Positions 33,832 through 41,575 of a stretch of 64,000 nucleotides of DNA are shown here, one piece after another. The stretch is from Asanoa ishikariensis. GTDB lineage: Bacteria > Actinomycetota > Actinomycetes > Mycobacteriales > Micromonosporaceae. The notes under the pieces were generated by a model that was given only the letters and a program-made list of their open reading frames with translations, had not been told where the DNA came from and did not search any database. Position 1 is the first letter of the stretch. The number at the start of each line of letters is the position of its first letter. The stretch lies in contig NZ_FNQB01000004.1 of NCBI RefSeq assembly GCF_900107455.1, positions 382,193 through 446,192 on the forward strand. The letters run 5' to 3'. The translations under genes were made by a program, and so were the position numbers.

Positions 33832-34932
33832 GTGGAGGACAACACACGGCAGCGGCGGACGGCCGCGCTCCGGGGCTGTGACCGCATTCTTTCCGGCATC
33901 CGGCCCCCGACGATGCGGGAACACCTGGCGGTCCTGGACGAAACCGGCCTGCTGGACGACGAGCCCGACTTCTACGGCGGCGGGCCGATGGCCACGCTCG
34001 AGGAACGGGTGGCCGAGCTCCTGGGCACCGAGGCCGCCGTGTTCTTCCCGACCGGCACGATGGCCCAGCAGGTCGCGCTGCGCTACGGCGCCGACCACAG
34101 TGGTCGCGATGCTGTCGCGCTGCACCCGCTCGGTCACCTGGAGAAGCACGAGCGGCACGCGTACAACCAGCTCACCGGCCTGCGCGCCGTCTGGCCCACG
34201 ACCGAGCCGCGCAACCCCACCGCCGACGAGATCGCCGCGCTGGCCGAGCCGGTCGGCACCGTCCTGCTCGAGCTGCCGATGCGCGACGCCGGCTTCGTGC
34301 TGCCGTCGTGGGACGAGCTCGTCGCCGTGGCCGCCGCGACCGGGGCCGCCGGTGCGCGGCTGCACCTCGACGGCGCCCGCCTCTGGGAGTCGACCGTTCA
34401 CCTCGAGCACCCGCTGCACGAGATCGCCGGCCTGGCCGACAGCACGTACGTCTCGTTCTACAAGACGATCGGCGCGATCAGCGGCGCGGCGCTGGCGGGC
34501 AGTGCTGACCTCGCCACGTACGCCCGCGTCTGGCGACACCGTTACGGCGGCATGGCTTTCCAGCAGTGGCCGGCCGTGCTGACCGCCCTCGCCGGTCTGC
34601 GGCGCGAGCTGCCGCTCATCCCCGGCTACGTGGCGCACGCGCGGACCGTCGCCGCCGCCCTGGCCGCGTTGCCCGGCGCGCGGGTCTATCCGGAGCCACC
34701 ACACACCCAGCGGTTCCGCCTCTGGCTGCCCGGCACGGCCGAAGCGCTCAACGAGGCCGCGGTGACCCTGGCCGAGGAGGAGAAGATCTGGTTCGCCGCC
34801 GGCTGGCAGGACGCGGACGTGCCGGGGCTGGCGATGACCGAGATCACGGTCGCCGCACCCGGGCTCGACTGGACCGCCGACGACATCATCGAGGTCGGCG
34901 GCCGCTTCCTCGCCCGGGTCAGCCCTTCGTAG
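33832..34932 (+). CDS. Threonine aldolase / beta-eliminating lyase family PLP enzyme
   Basis: About 366 residues from GTG at 33832 (the frame is open to 33787 but the extension lacks similarity). Fold-type I PLP features: EERVAELLGTEAAVFFPTGT, LHLDGARLWES (Asp contacting the PLP nitrogen) and SFYKTIGAISGAAL with the Schiff-base Lys. These match low-specificity L-threonine aldolases, which split threonine or allo-threonine to glycine and acetaldehyde. It follows the FHA gene closely but shows no functional link to it. Substrate preference cannot be told. Confidence 0.88.
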   Translation: MEDNTRQRRTAALRGCDRILSGIRPPTMREHLAVLDETGLLDDEPDFYGGGPMATLEERVAELLGTEAAVFFPTGTMAQQVALRYGADHSGRDAVALHPLGHLEKHERHAYNQLTGLRAVWPTTEPRNPTADEIAALAEPVGTVLLELPMRDAGFVLPSWDELVAVAAATGAAGARLHLDGARLWESTVHLEHPLHEIAGLADSTYVSFYKTIGAISGAALAGSADLATYARVWRHRYGGMAFQQWPAVLTALAGLRRELPLIPGYVAHARTVAAALAALPGARVYPEPPHTQRFRLWLPGTAEALNEAAVTLAEEEKIWFAAGWQDADVPGLAMTEITVAAPGLDWTADDIIEVGGRFLARVSPS

Positions 34933-35101
34933 GCTGTTCGACGGCGGGCAACGTACTCAGGTCGAGGTTGAGCAGTTTGAGCAGGCCGTCGTTGCGGCGC
35001 GAGTCGACGATGTCCGGAAGCGTCCGGTCCACCCAGTCGGCCCGGTCGTCCTGACCCCGGGCGCGCAGTGCGTCGATGATGTCGCGCTTGTGGATCTGCA
35101 T
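34919..35101 (-). CDS. Small conserved-looking protein (60 aa)
   Basis: A 60-residue protein, MQIHKRDIIDALRARGQDDR onward, charged and helical with WVDRTLPDIVDSRRNDGLLK in the middle. The ribosome site is excellent (GAGGAG 6 bases before ATG). Its end overlaps the tail of the threonine aldolase gene by 14 bp. It lies 39 bp after the next small gene on the same strand. Function unknown. Confidence 0.72.
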   Translation of the reverse strand: MQIHKRDIIDALRARGQDDRADWVDRTLPDIVDSRRNDGLLKLLNLDLSTLPAVEQPTKG

Positions 35102-35140
35102 GGTCTGCTCCTCGGTGCGGAGTCGTGCGCGGATCCTGAG

Positions 35141-35350
35141 TCAGTTGGACCCGGACTGTTCCTGTCGCGAGGGTGCTATGGAAACGCGGACCCCACCGTG
35201 GATTTCCGTGACGATGAAACGCTCGCCGCCGCCCGTATCAGGCAGCATCGCGTCGTAGATCTCACCGTTGGTCACTTCAACGGTACCGCCGATGCGACCC
35301 AGGAGAACAATCAGCACGGCTCGTAAGTTGGTGTCGCTGAGGTATGCCAC
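35141..35350 (-). CDS. Small conserved-looking protein (69 aa)
   Basis: A 69-residue protein with GTG start and AGGAG 7 bases upstream. Sequence blocks: LSDTNLRAVLIVLLGRIGG, VEVTNGEIYDAMLPDTGGG, ERFIVTEIHGGVRVSIA; a compact alpha-beta protein. It is the first of a two-gene unit with the 60-residue protein downstream. Function unknown. Confidence 0.72.
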   Translation of the reverse strand: MAYLSDTNLRAVLIVLLGRIGGTVEVTNGEIYDAMLPDTGGGERFIVTEIHGGVRVSIAPSRQEQSGSN

Positions 35351-35485
35351 GGGACGCTCCTAGGGCTGGAGGGGCAGAAGCTGCGGCCCCCGGGAGCGCG
35401 GAGCAAGGCTTAGGCTCATCGTACGCCTGTTCGGCGCAGGTTGACCCCGGCCAGCGCGGGGGTGCGCCGGCCGGGGGATCGTCCG

Positions 35486-36532
35486 TCAGCTCTCGCGGCG
35501 CAGGCGTTCGGCGAGCCAGGCGACCGCCTGCGGATAGCGGTAGTCGATGCCGCCGTGCGCCGCCGGGAACAGCTCGAAGGCGATCTTTTCCGACGGGACG
35601 CCGACCCGCTCCAGGCCGTCCTTGAACGCCTCGGCACCCAGGTCGAGGAACCACTCGTCGCGGGTGCCGGCGTCGATCCAGACCGCGCGCAGCGAGCGAA
35701 GCTCGTCGGCGTACTTGTCGACCATGCGGATCGGGTCCCAGTCCAGCCAGCGCTGCCACAGCTCCGGGATGATCTCGCCGGAGCGCGGGTCGACCGGCAG
35801 CCGAGGTGTGCCGTCCGGGTCGGGGGAGAACGCCGCCGCACAGCCCAGGGTCAGGATCAGCACCATGTCCTCCTCCTTGGTGAAGGAGACCCGGCCCTGG
35901 AAGTCCTTCCACCACTTGAGGATGTCGTGGTCGTAGGCCCGCAGCGCCCGCACGGCCTTGGCGAACTCGTTGAGATAGCAGTACTCGTAGAGCGCGTCCC
36001 CGGCGTGCGTGGCCAGCGCCCCGAACAGGTCCGGACGCAGCATCGGCGTGATCATCGCACCGAAGCCACCGGACGACTTGCCACTGATCGCGCGCGACTC
36101 GCGGTCCGCGATGGTGCGGTAGTGGGCGTCCACCCAGGGCACGACCTCGTCACAGAGGTACGAGTGGTAGTTCCCGGTGCCGACCGAGTCGACGAACTGG
36201 GAGCCGCCGTACGCGGTCCACGCGTCGACGTAGACCAGGATGCAGCCGGGTGCCTGCCCACCGGCGAAGACCTGGTCCGCGGTCTCGACGAACGGCTGCC
36301 GGAACGGGGTCCGGTTGCCCCACATGGCCACCTGACCGGTGTAACCCTGGATCACATAGATGCTGGGATACCGCTCGGTCGACTCCTCGTACCCGGGAGG
36401 GGTGTAAACCCACAGCGGCCGAACGTGCGGGTCACCGAGCGGGTTGCCCCGCAACAGCTCCGACTCGATCGTCTCCTGATGGAGTGTCCCCGCAAGCTCA
36501 CCGAACGTGACTGAAGAACTGGGCTGGCTCAT
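35486..36532 (-). CDS. Esterase, alpha/beta hydrolase (FrmB/esterase D-like)
   Basis: A 348-residue hydrolase of the putative esterase family (PF00756 type). The nucleophile elbow is GKSSGG (Ser153), the acid is probably in DAGTRDEW and the His in FPAAHGGIDY. No signal peptide is visible, so it is cytoplasmic. Substrates of this family range from S-formylglutathione and siderophore esters to acyl sugars; none is indicated here. It lies 18 bp after the MFS gene on the same strand and may be part of that operon. Confidence 0.87.
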   Translation of the reverse strand: MSQPSSSVTFGELAGTLHQETIESELLRGNPLGDPHVRPLWVYTPPGYEESTERYPSIYVIQGYTGQVAMWGNRTPFRQPFVETADQVFAGGQAPGCILVYVDAWTAYGGSQFVDSVGTGNYHSYLCDEVVPWVDAHYRTIADRESRAISGKSSGGFGAMITPMLRPDLFGALATHAGDALYEYCYLNEFAKAVRALRAYDHDILKWWKDFQGRVSFTKEEDMVLILTLGCAAAFSPDPDGTPRLPVDPRSGEIIPELWQRWLDWDPIRMVDKYADELRSLRAVWIDAGTRDEWFLDLGAEAFKDGLERVGVPSEKIAFELFPAAHGGIDYRYPQAVAWLAERLRRES

Positions 36533-36550
36533 GCCTTCTACTAGTAGCAG

Positions 36551-37753
36551 CTAGGCCCGGTTCACCAGGACTCGGGCGAGGACGAACGTGACCAGGCCCG
36601 CGACCACCACCGTGAGCAGGCCTACGCGCAGGCTGGCCTGGTCGGCGACGAGACCGACCAGTGGTGGCGAGAGCAGGGAGCCGCCGCGCAGGAGCCAGCT
36701 CACGATGGTCAGGCCCGTACCCGGTGGGAGCCCTGGCAGTTCGTCGGCCGTGTGCATGGCCGCCGGGATCAGGGTCGCGACGCCGAGCCCGGCGAGGGCG
36801 AAGCCGGCCAGTGTGGTGCCGACCGACGGCATCGCCAGCGCCGCGCCCATGCCGAGTGCGGCCAGCGCCCCGCCGGTGCGGACGACGGTGCGCTGCCCGA
36901 AGCGGTCGACGAGACGGTCACCGGCGAGCCGGCCGACCGTCATGGCGACCTGGAGGGAGACGACGGCCAGGCCGGCGACGGCGGCGCTGGTGTGCAGGTC
37001 GCCGCTCAGGTAGATCGCGCCCCAGGACGCCCCGGCGTCCTCGACGAGTGCGCCGCACGCGGCGAGCACGCCGAGCACGGCCAGCATCTTGACCGCGACG
37101 CCGGTGTAGGACCGTCCACCGTGGACAGGGGTCGGGTCGCGGTGCTCGTCGGGACCCGGCAGCAGGAACCGGTAGGCGACCAGGGCGACGGCGCTGAACA
37201 ACGCCGCCGAGATGCTCAGGTGCGCGGCCAGCGGCAGGTGCAAACCGGCGGCCGCCGCACCCATCAGGCCGCCCAGCACCGCGCCGATGCTCCACAGCCC
37301 GTGAAGCGAGTTCACGATGGATCGTTTGTAACGGCGTTGCACACGCAGGCCGTGCGCGTTCTGCGCGACGTCGACGATCGCGTCGAGGGCGCCGACGACG
37401 AAGAGCACGGCGGCGAGGGTGAGCCAGTTCGGCGCCACGGCGACGGCGAGCGTCACGATGGTGGTGATCACGATGCCGTAGGCGGCCACCCGCGAGGACC
37501 GGAACCGGCGGATGGCGGCACCGGCGAGCAGCCCGGCGAGCAGGGCACCGATCGGGTACGCCGCCAGCGCGGTGCCGAGGACCGTGTTGCTCAGGCCCAG
37601 GTCGGCCTTGAGCTCGGGGTAGCGCGGCACGACGTTGAAGAACACGGCGCCGTTGGTGAGGAACAGCGCGGCCACGGCGGCGCGGGCGTGGCGGTCCTGC
37701 CGGGTGGGTGCGCCGGGCAGGGTGGGGCGGGCGGTGACAGCGGACATCGACAT
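36551..37753 (-). CDS. Major facilitator superfamily transporter
   Basis: A 400-residue protein with about 12 membrane helices. It starts RHARAAVAALFLTNGAVFFN and has the motif A-like loop GAAIRRFRSSRVAAYG between helices 2 and 3, and GDRLVDRFGQRTVVRTGG between helices 8 and 9. It resembles small-molecule exporters of the YfcJ/ fucose-permease-like group. It follows a TetR gene by 20 bp, which suggests regulated efflux. Confidence 0.88.
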   Translation of the reverse strand: MSMSAVTARPTLPGAPTRQDRHARAAVAALFLTNGAVFFNVVPRYPELKADLGLSNTVLGTALAAYPIGALLAGLLAGAAIRRFRSSRVAAYGIVITTIVTLAVAVAPNWLTLAAVLFVVGALDAIVDVAQNAHGLRVQRRYKRSIVNSLHGLWSIGAVLGGLMGAAAAGLHLPLAAHLSISAALFSAVALVAYRFLLPGPDEHRDPTPVHGGRSYTGVAVKMLAVLGVLAACGALVEDAGASWGAIYLSGDLHTSAAVAGLAVVSLQVAMTVGRLAGDRLVDRFGQRTVVRTGGALAALGMGAALAMPSVGTTLAGFALAGLGVATLIPAAMHTADELPGLPPGTGLTIVSWLLRGGSLLSPPLVGLVADQASLRVGLLTVVVAGLVTFVLARVLVNRA

Positions 37754-37773
37754 CCGATCGGGGTGCGGCGGGC

Positions 37774-38328
37774 TCAGCGCAGGAGGCGGTGGATGGCGTG
37801 CCGGATCTGCTCGGGCGTCATCGGGTCGGTGGACAGGGCGCTGTGCAGCACGAGCCCCTCGATGAGGGCGTCGAGCTCGCGGGCGGTGGTGGCGTCGAAG
37901 TGGCGTTCCAGCGCCCGGCGGCTGCGCCCCATCCAGGCCTGGGTCACGGCCTTGAGAGCGGGGTTGCGCGCGGCCGCCACGTATAGCTCGACGGTGAGCA
38001 CCAGGTCGTGCGCGGAGCCGAGCAGGTCGTCGGCGACCAGCGAGATGACGGCCTCGACCGCCGCGTCCCGATCCGGTGCGGCGCCGAGCCGCTCGTCGAA
38101 GACGTCGGCCACCGACGACGCGTGCCGGGTGAACGCCTCGGCGAGCACCTCGTCCAGCGACGCGAAGTGATAGGTCATCGAGCCCAGCGGCACGTCCGCG
38201 GCACGGGCGATCTCGCGGTGCGTCGTGCCGGCGACGCCGCGCTCGGCGATGACGGCGATCGCGGCGTCCACCAAGCGGTCGCGCCGCCCGGGATCGTGCC
38301 GCCGCGGCCTTCGTGCGGTGCCGTTCAC
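37774..38328 (-). CDS. TetR-family transcriptional regulator
   Basis: About 184 residues from GTG at 38328, which overlaps the acetyltransferase stop (GTGA). The N-terminal helix-turn-helix is RLVDAAIAVIAERGVAGTTH, REIARAADVPLGSMTYHFAS, LDEVLAEAFTRH. The C-terminal ligand domain is typical TetR_C. It lies between an acetyltransferase and an MFS gene in one operon, so it probably controls this operon through the palindromes upstream at 38913-38940. Confidence 0.92.
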   Translation of the reverse strand: MNGTARRPRRHDPGRRDRLVDAAIAVIAERGVAGTTHREIARAADVPLGSMTYHFASLDEVLAEAFTRHASSVADVFDERLGAAPDRDAAVEAVISLVADDLLGSAHDLVLTVELYVAAARNPALKAVTQAWMGRSRRALERHFDATTARELDALIEGLVLHSALSTDPMTPEQIRHAIHRLLR

Positions 38329-38903
38329 GTCGGGATCGTCCGGATCACGCGGGCGGGGTTGCCCACCGCGACCACGTTGGCCGGCAGGTCGCGGGTGACC
38401 ACGGTGCCGGCGCCGACCACGGTGTTCGCGCCGATCGTGACTCCGGCCAGCACGATGGCGCCGCTGCCGAGCCACACGTTGTCGCCGATCGTGATCGGCT
38501 GGGCGGCCTCCCACTTGGCCCGGCGCAGCTCCGGGTCCACCGGGTGCGTCGGCGTCAGCAACTGCACGTTCGTGCCGATCTGCACGTCGTCGCCGATGGT
38601 GATCGGCGCGACGTCCAACGCGACGAGGCCGAAGTTGGCGAACGACCGCGCACCGATCCGGATGTGGCTGCCGTAGTCCACCCGCAGCGGCGGCCGGACC
38701 ACCGTGTCGGCGCCGACCGCACCCAGTAGCTCGGCGAGCAACCGCCCGCGCGCTCCAGGATCCCGGGCCGAGGTCGCGTTGTACGCGTCCATCAGGTCCA
38801 TCGCCCGCAGGTTGTGCTCGGCCAGTTCTGGGTCGTCGGCGATGTAGAGGTCACCGGCGAGCATCCGCTCCCGCATGGACCGGCCGTCGTTCTCGAGCGC
38901 CAT
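38325..38903 (-). CDS. Maltose/galactoside O-acetyltransferase-type hexapeptide enzyme
   Basis: A 192-residue left-handed beta-helix acetyltransferase. The N-terminal maltose acetyltransferase block (RERMLAGDLYIADDPELAEH, RLLAELLGAVGADTVVRPPL) is followed by hexapeptide repeats (SHIRIGARSFANFGLVALDV, TIGDDVQIGTNVQLLTPTHP) and the catalytic His in LLTPTHPVDPELR. It transfers acetyl from acetyl-CoA to a sugar or related hydroxyl. It is first in the operon with TetR and MFS genes, perhaps to modify compounds for export. Confidence 0.92.
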   Translation of the reverse strand: MALENDGRSMRERMLAGDLYIADDPELAEHNLRAMDLMDAYNATSARDPGARGRLLAELLGAVGADTVVRPPLRVDYGSHIRIGARSFANFGLVALDVAPITIGDDVQIGTNVQLLTPTHPVDPELRRAKWEAAQPITIGDNVWLGSGAIVLAGVTIGANTVVGAGTVVTRDLPANVVAVGNPARVIRTIPT

Positions 38904-38912
38904 GCGTACGAG

Positions 38913-38931
38913 CGTACATATGATGTGTACG
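38913..38931. promoter_or_regulatory. Palindrome upstream of the acetyltransferase-TetR-MFS operon
   Basis: CGTACA and TGTACG flank seven bases (CGTACATATGATGTGTACG), 10 bp upstream of the acetyltransferase start. A second short palindrome ATGTACAT follows at 38933-38940. Both would suit the operon's TetR regulator and lie between it and the divergent cupin gene. Confidence 0.5.
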
Positions 38932-38967
38932 GATGTACATAGCGGTCGGGTGGGCTAACGTGCGTCA

Positions 38968-39303
38968 ATGGCCACCCACATCCAGAACCACGACCTGCCA
39001 GGCAACGCGACCTCTCGGACGTTCCTCGGGCGCGACCACGGCGGAGTGCCGGTCTCGTTCTTCATCCAGGCAAGCCCCACGGGCCACGGCCCGGAGCCGC
39101 ACACCCACCCGTACGCGGAGGTGTTCGTCCTGCACGAGGGTTCGGGAACGTTCCTGGCCGGCGAGGAGACGATCGAGGCCGAGGCGGGCTCGGTCGTCGT
39201 GGTGCCCGCCGGGGAGGTCCACGGCTTCAAGGCGTCGTCCACCGGCCCGCTGCGAATGACCTGCATCCACACGAGCGACGCCATGACGACGCAGTGGGTC
39301 TAG
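38968..39303 (+). CDS. Cupin-domain protein
   Basis: A 111-residue single-domain cupin. Motif 1 is PHTHPYAEVFVLHEGSGTF (metal His/His/Glu) and motif 2 is VVVPAGEVHGFKASS. Small cupins of this type bind a metal and may be isomerases, oxygenases or sensors; none can be chosen. It is divergent from the acetyltransferase operon and ends 4 bp into the converging TetR gene. Confidence 0.88.
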   Translation: MATHIQNHDLPGNATSRTFLGRDHGGVPVSFFIQASPTGHGPEPHTHPYAEVFVLHEGSGTFLAGEETIEAEAGSVVVVPAGEVHGFKASSTGPLRMTCIHTSDAMTTQWV

Positions 39304-39869
39304 ACGAGCTCTGACCGGTTGAAGGCGGCCGCGAGGTGGGCGATGCCGTACTCGAAGGCGTCGTCGACCGAGCCCCCGAGCTTGAAGGCGCCGGCCAGTT
39401 CCATGCTGACGAAGCCGTTCGCCCAGGCGGTGATCGTGCGCGCGGCCGACAGGGCGTGTTCCGGCCCGGCCAGTTTCTCGGCGATCCGGAGCAGGGGAGC
39501 GACGGCGCTGGCGAACGCGTCCTGCCGCGGCTGGCCCGCGTCCGGCCCCCAGCCGAAGATCAACCGGTAGCCGGCCGGGCGTTCGTGCGCGAACGCCCGG
39601 AACGCCCGGGCCAGTGAAGCCAGGTCGGCCCGGGCGTCGGCGTTGCCGTCCAGGGCCTGGAGCCGCGCCCCGAGGTCGAGGATCGTGGCCTCGGTGACCA
39701 GGCCGATCAGGTCGTCGCGGCTGCGCACCCGCTTGTAGAGCGACGGTGCGCGCACGCCGACCCGGTCGGCGACCGCCTGCATGGTCAGCCGGGCGAGTCC
39801 CTCCGACTCCAGGATCTCGCGGGCGGCCGCGACGATCTGATCAAGGGACGTCCGTTCAGGCGTCGGCAT
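39300..39869 (-). CDS. TetR-family transcriptional regulator
   Basis: A 189-residue regulator from ATG at 39869 (TTGGAG 7 bases upstream). The DNA-binding part is LDQIVAAAREILESEGLARL, TMQAVADRVGVRAPSLYKRV, RSRDDLIGLVTEA, followed by a WHG-type C-terminal domain (ANGFVSMELAGAFKLGG). It is divergent from a metallo-hydrolase gene, and a large nested palindrome at 39893-39937 lies between them. Confidence 0.92.
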   Translation of the reverse strand: MPTPERTSLDQIVAAAREILESEGLARLTMQAVADRVGVRAPSLYKRVRSRDDLIGLVTEATILDLGARLQALDGNADARADLASLARAFRAFAHERPAGYRLIFGWGPDAGQPRQDAFASAVAPLLRIAEKLAGPEHALSAARTITAWANGFVSMELAGAFKLGGSVDDAFEYGIAHLAAAFNRSELV

Positions 39870-39892
39870 CGGCGATCTCCAAGATCTTTCGT

Positions 39893-39937
39893 GATAGCTA
39901 TTGCTCGTAGCCATGATGGCTATGTATCGTAGCTATC
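39893..39937. promoter_or_regulatory. Nested 45-bp palindrome, TetR operator region
   Basis: Inner arms TAGCCAT and ATGGCTA flank the base at 39915. Outer arms GATAGCTA (39893-39900) and TAGCTATC (39930-39937) are symmetric about the same base, with 7-base spacers on each side. The outer arms are related to the inner ones (TAGCTA versus TAGCCAT). The array lies between the divergent TetR and MBL-fold genes and would suit cooperative binding of two dimers controlling both. Confidence 0.75.
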
Positions 39938-39974
39938 GTAAACGACGTACCCGATCATCTGGAAGGGGTGGACC

Positions 39975-40697
39975 GTGAAGCTCGGTTCTCACCTGCACCG
40001 CATTGGCAACGACATCGTGGCGGTCTACCTGATCGACACCGACGAGGGCGTGACGGTCATCGACGCCGGGCTCGCCGGGCAGTGGAACGAGCTGACCGCC
40101 GAGCTCGCGACCATGGGTCGGTCACTCGCCGACGTCCGCGGCGTCATCCTCACCCACGGTGACACCGACCACATCGGCTTCGCCGAGCGGCTCCGCCGTG
40201 AGCGCGGCGTCCCGGTCTACGTGCACGGAGCCGACGCCGCCCGCGCCCGTGGCGAGTTCAAGTCCAAGGCGAGCTGGGGCAGCTTCAAGATCGGCGCGCT
40301 GTCGAAGTTCCTCTGGTACGCGAGCACGCACGGCGGCCTCCGCACCACCTACCTGACCGAGGTGGTCGAGGTCCAGGACGGTCAGGTGCTCGACCTGCCC
40401 GGCGCGCCGCGGATCATCGGGCTGCCGGGTCACTCGCCGGGCAGCATCGCGGTCTACTCGCCGGTCGCCGACGCGGTCTTCGTCGGGGACGGGCTCACCA
40501 CCCGCCACGTGCTCACCGGCCAGAACGGACCGCAGCCGGCCCCGTTCACCGACGACCCGCAGGAGGCCGCCGCGTCGCTGAGCCACCTGGAGGGCCTCGA
40601 CGCGACCTGGGTGCTCCCGGGCCACGGCACGCCCTGGAACGGCGGCGTCAGGGAAGCGATGCGCCAGGTCAAGGCAGCCGCCGCGGCACGCGGTTAG
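39975..40697 (+). CDS. Metallo-beta-lactamase-fold hydrolase
   Basis: A 240-residue protein from GTG at 39975 preceded by GGAAGGGG. The fold's zinc motif is THGDTDH (LTHGDTDHIGFAERL), with further ligands in GLPGHSPGSIAV, VFVGDGL and LPGHGTPW. These are typical of glyoxalase II-like or lactonase-like hydrolases. It is divergent from a TetR gene and shares a palindromic operator region with it, so it is probably induced by that regulator's ligand. The substrate is unknown. Confidence 0.9.
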   Translation: MKLGSHLHRIGNDIVAVYLIDTDEGVTVIDAGLAGQWNELTAELATMGRSLADVRGVILTHGDTDHIGFAERLRRERGVPVYVHGADAARARGEFKSKASWGSFKIGALSKFLWYASTHGGLRTTYLTEVVEVQDGQVLDLPGAPRIIGLPGHSPGSIAVYSPVADAVFVGDGLTTRHVLTGQNGPQPAPFTDDPQEAAASLSHLEGLDATWVLPGHGTPWNGGVREAMRQVKAAAAARG

Positions 40698-40722
40698 TGC
40701 CCTGTCTCGTGGATCATGCTCG

Positions 40723-40788
40723 AAGGAGCCGACGTGTTCTCCCATATGCGTACATGGAAGAGCATGTGGGCTCCCGGGCGATGATGCC
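40723..40788. repeat. Dispersed hairpin repeat, copy 2
   Basis: Arms at 40725-40745 and 40754-40774 form a 21-bp stem with two mismatches and two G-T pairs around an 8-base loop; the outer six pairs are GGAGCC/GGCTCC. The first 18 bases (40723-40740) match the copy at 10418-10435 exactly. One C-A mismatch (40741/40758) is kept at the same place in both copies. It lies between the convergent MBL-fold and membrane protein genes, as copy 1 lies between convergent genes. Confidence 0.7.
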
Positions 40789-40838
40789 AACCTCGCGCGC
40801 CGCCACTCGGGCGACGATCCGCAGGGCGGCGCTCTGGG

Positions 40839-41462
40839 TCAGGCGGCCGGGAGGTCGAAGCCGGAGGCGACGTTCAGTGTCGTGGCGAAGGTCAGGTACA
40901 TGAGCCACAGGCCGACCAGGATGTGTACGGCGCCCAGCGCCCGCTCGCCCAGGTTCGCCGACTCGCGCCCGTCCGCGTCCACCCGAACGCCGATCTTGAA
41001 GCTCGCGAAGAACTCGCAGATGTACACCGCGGTCAGTCCGCCGAAGAGCACACCAAGGGGCCAGGCGCCCGCGTCGAAGAACACCACCACGCCCAGCACC
41101 GAGACGATGATGAACGGGATCGCCATATAGCCGTTGGGCCTAGGGTCGTTGCCCCGCGCCCGGTTCCAGCCCAGCGCGAACCAGTGGATCCCGTACGCGC
41201 TGAACGCCAGCGCCGCCATGTACTGGCCCGGGTTCGTGGTGAAGACCGGGAACCAGGTCAACCCGATGAACAGCAGGATGCCGACCAGGAACTGGCAGAA
41301 CCCGGGCATCAGGATGCCCCAGACGCCAGTGGCCCGATCGTCCTCCCGGCTGCGCCGTGGGTAGCGGAACAGCTCCTGCGGACCCCAGATCAGGTAGCCG
41401 GTGCCGAGCCCGAAGAACCCAAGCACCACGGGCGCGAACAGCGAGGCGGGAAACAGGGACAC
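40839..41462 (-). CDS. Six-helix membrane protein (GPR1/FUN34/YaaH-like, tentative)
   Basis: A 207-residue protein with six hydrophobic helices, e.g. LFAPVVLGFFGLGTGYLIWG, ILMPGFCQFLVGILLFIGLT and YMAIPFIIVSVLGVVVFF. The layout of helices and the FSAYGIHWFALG stretch recall the acetate/succinate transporter family, but the family signature NPAPLGL is not seen. It is divergent from the aromatic operon, so an uptake role for the aromatic substrate or a side product is possible; this is inference. Confidence 0.7.
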   Translation of the reverse strand: MSLFPASLFAPVVLGFFGLGTGYLIWGPQELFRYPRRSREDDRATGVWGILMPGFCQFLVGILLFIGLTWFPVFTTNPGQYMAALAFSAYGIHWFALGWNRARGNDPRPNGYMAIPFIIVSVLGVVVFFDAGAWPLGVLFGGLTAVYICEFFASFKIGVRVDADGRESANLGERALGAVHILVGLWLMYLTFATTLNVASGFDLPAA

Positions 41463-41475
41463 TCAGGCAGTATCC

Positions 41476-41498
41476 GGCAAATCGCTCCGGCGATTGCC
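41476..41498. promoter_or_regulatory. Inverted repeat upstream of the aromatic cleavage operon
   Basis: AATCGC and GCGATT flank TCCG, and outer GGC/GCC extend the symmetry with one bulged A. It lies 78 bp upstream of the aldolase start and 13 bp upstream of the divergent membrane gene. It may be an operator; no regulator gene is adjacent. Confidence 0.35.
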
Positions 41499-41575
41499 CT
41501 CTTTGGACTGATCGAGGTGGACATTGACTGCGATCTTGGTGGTCGTTACCGTCGATCCGTCAGGGAGGAGCCGGC

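Noticed and set aside
40839-41462. Confident acetate transporter (SatP) call
   Set aside because: The family signature NPAPLGL is not seen, so only a tentative resemblance is recorded.
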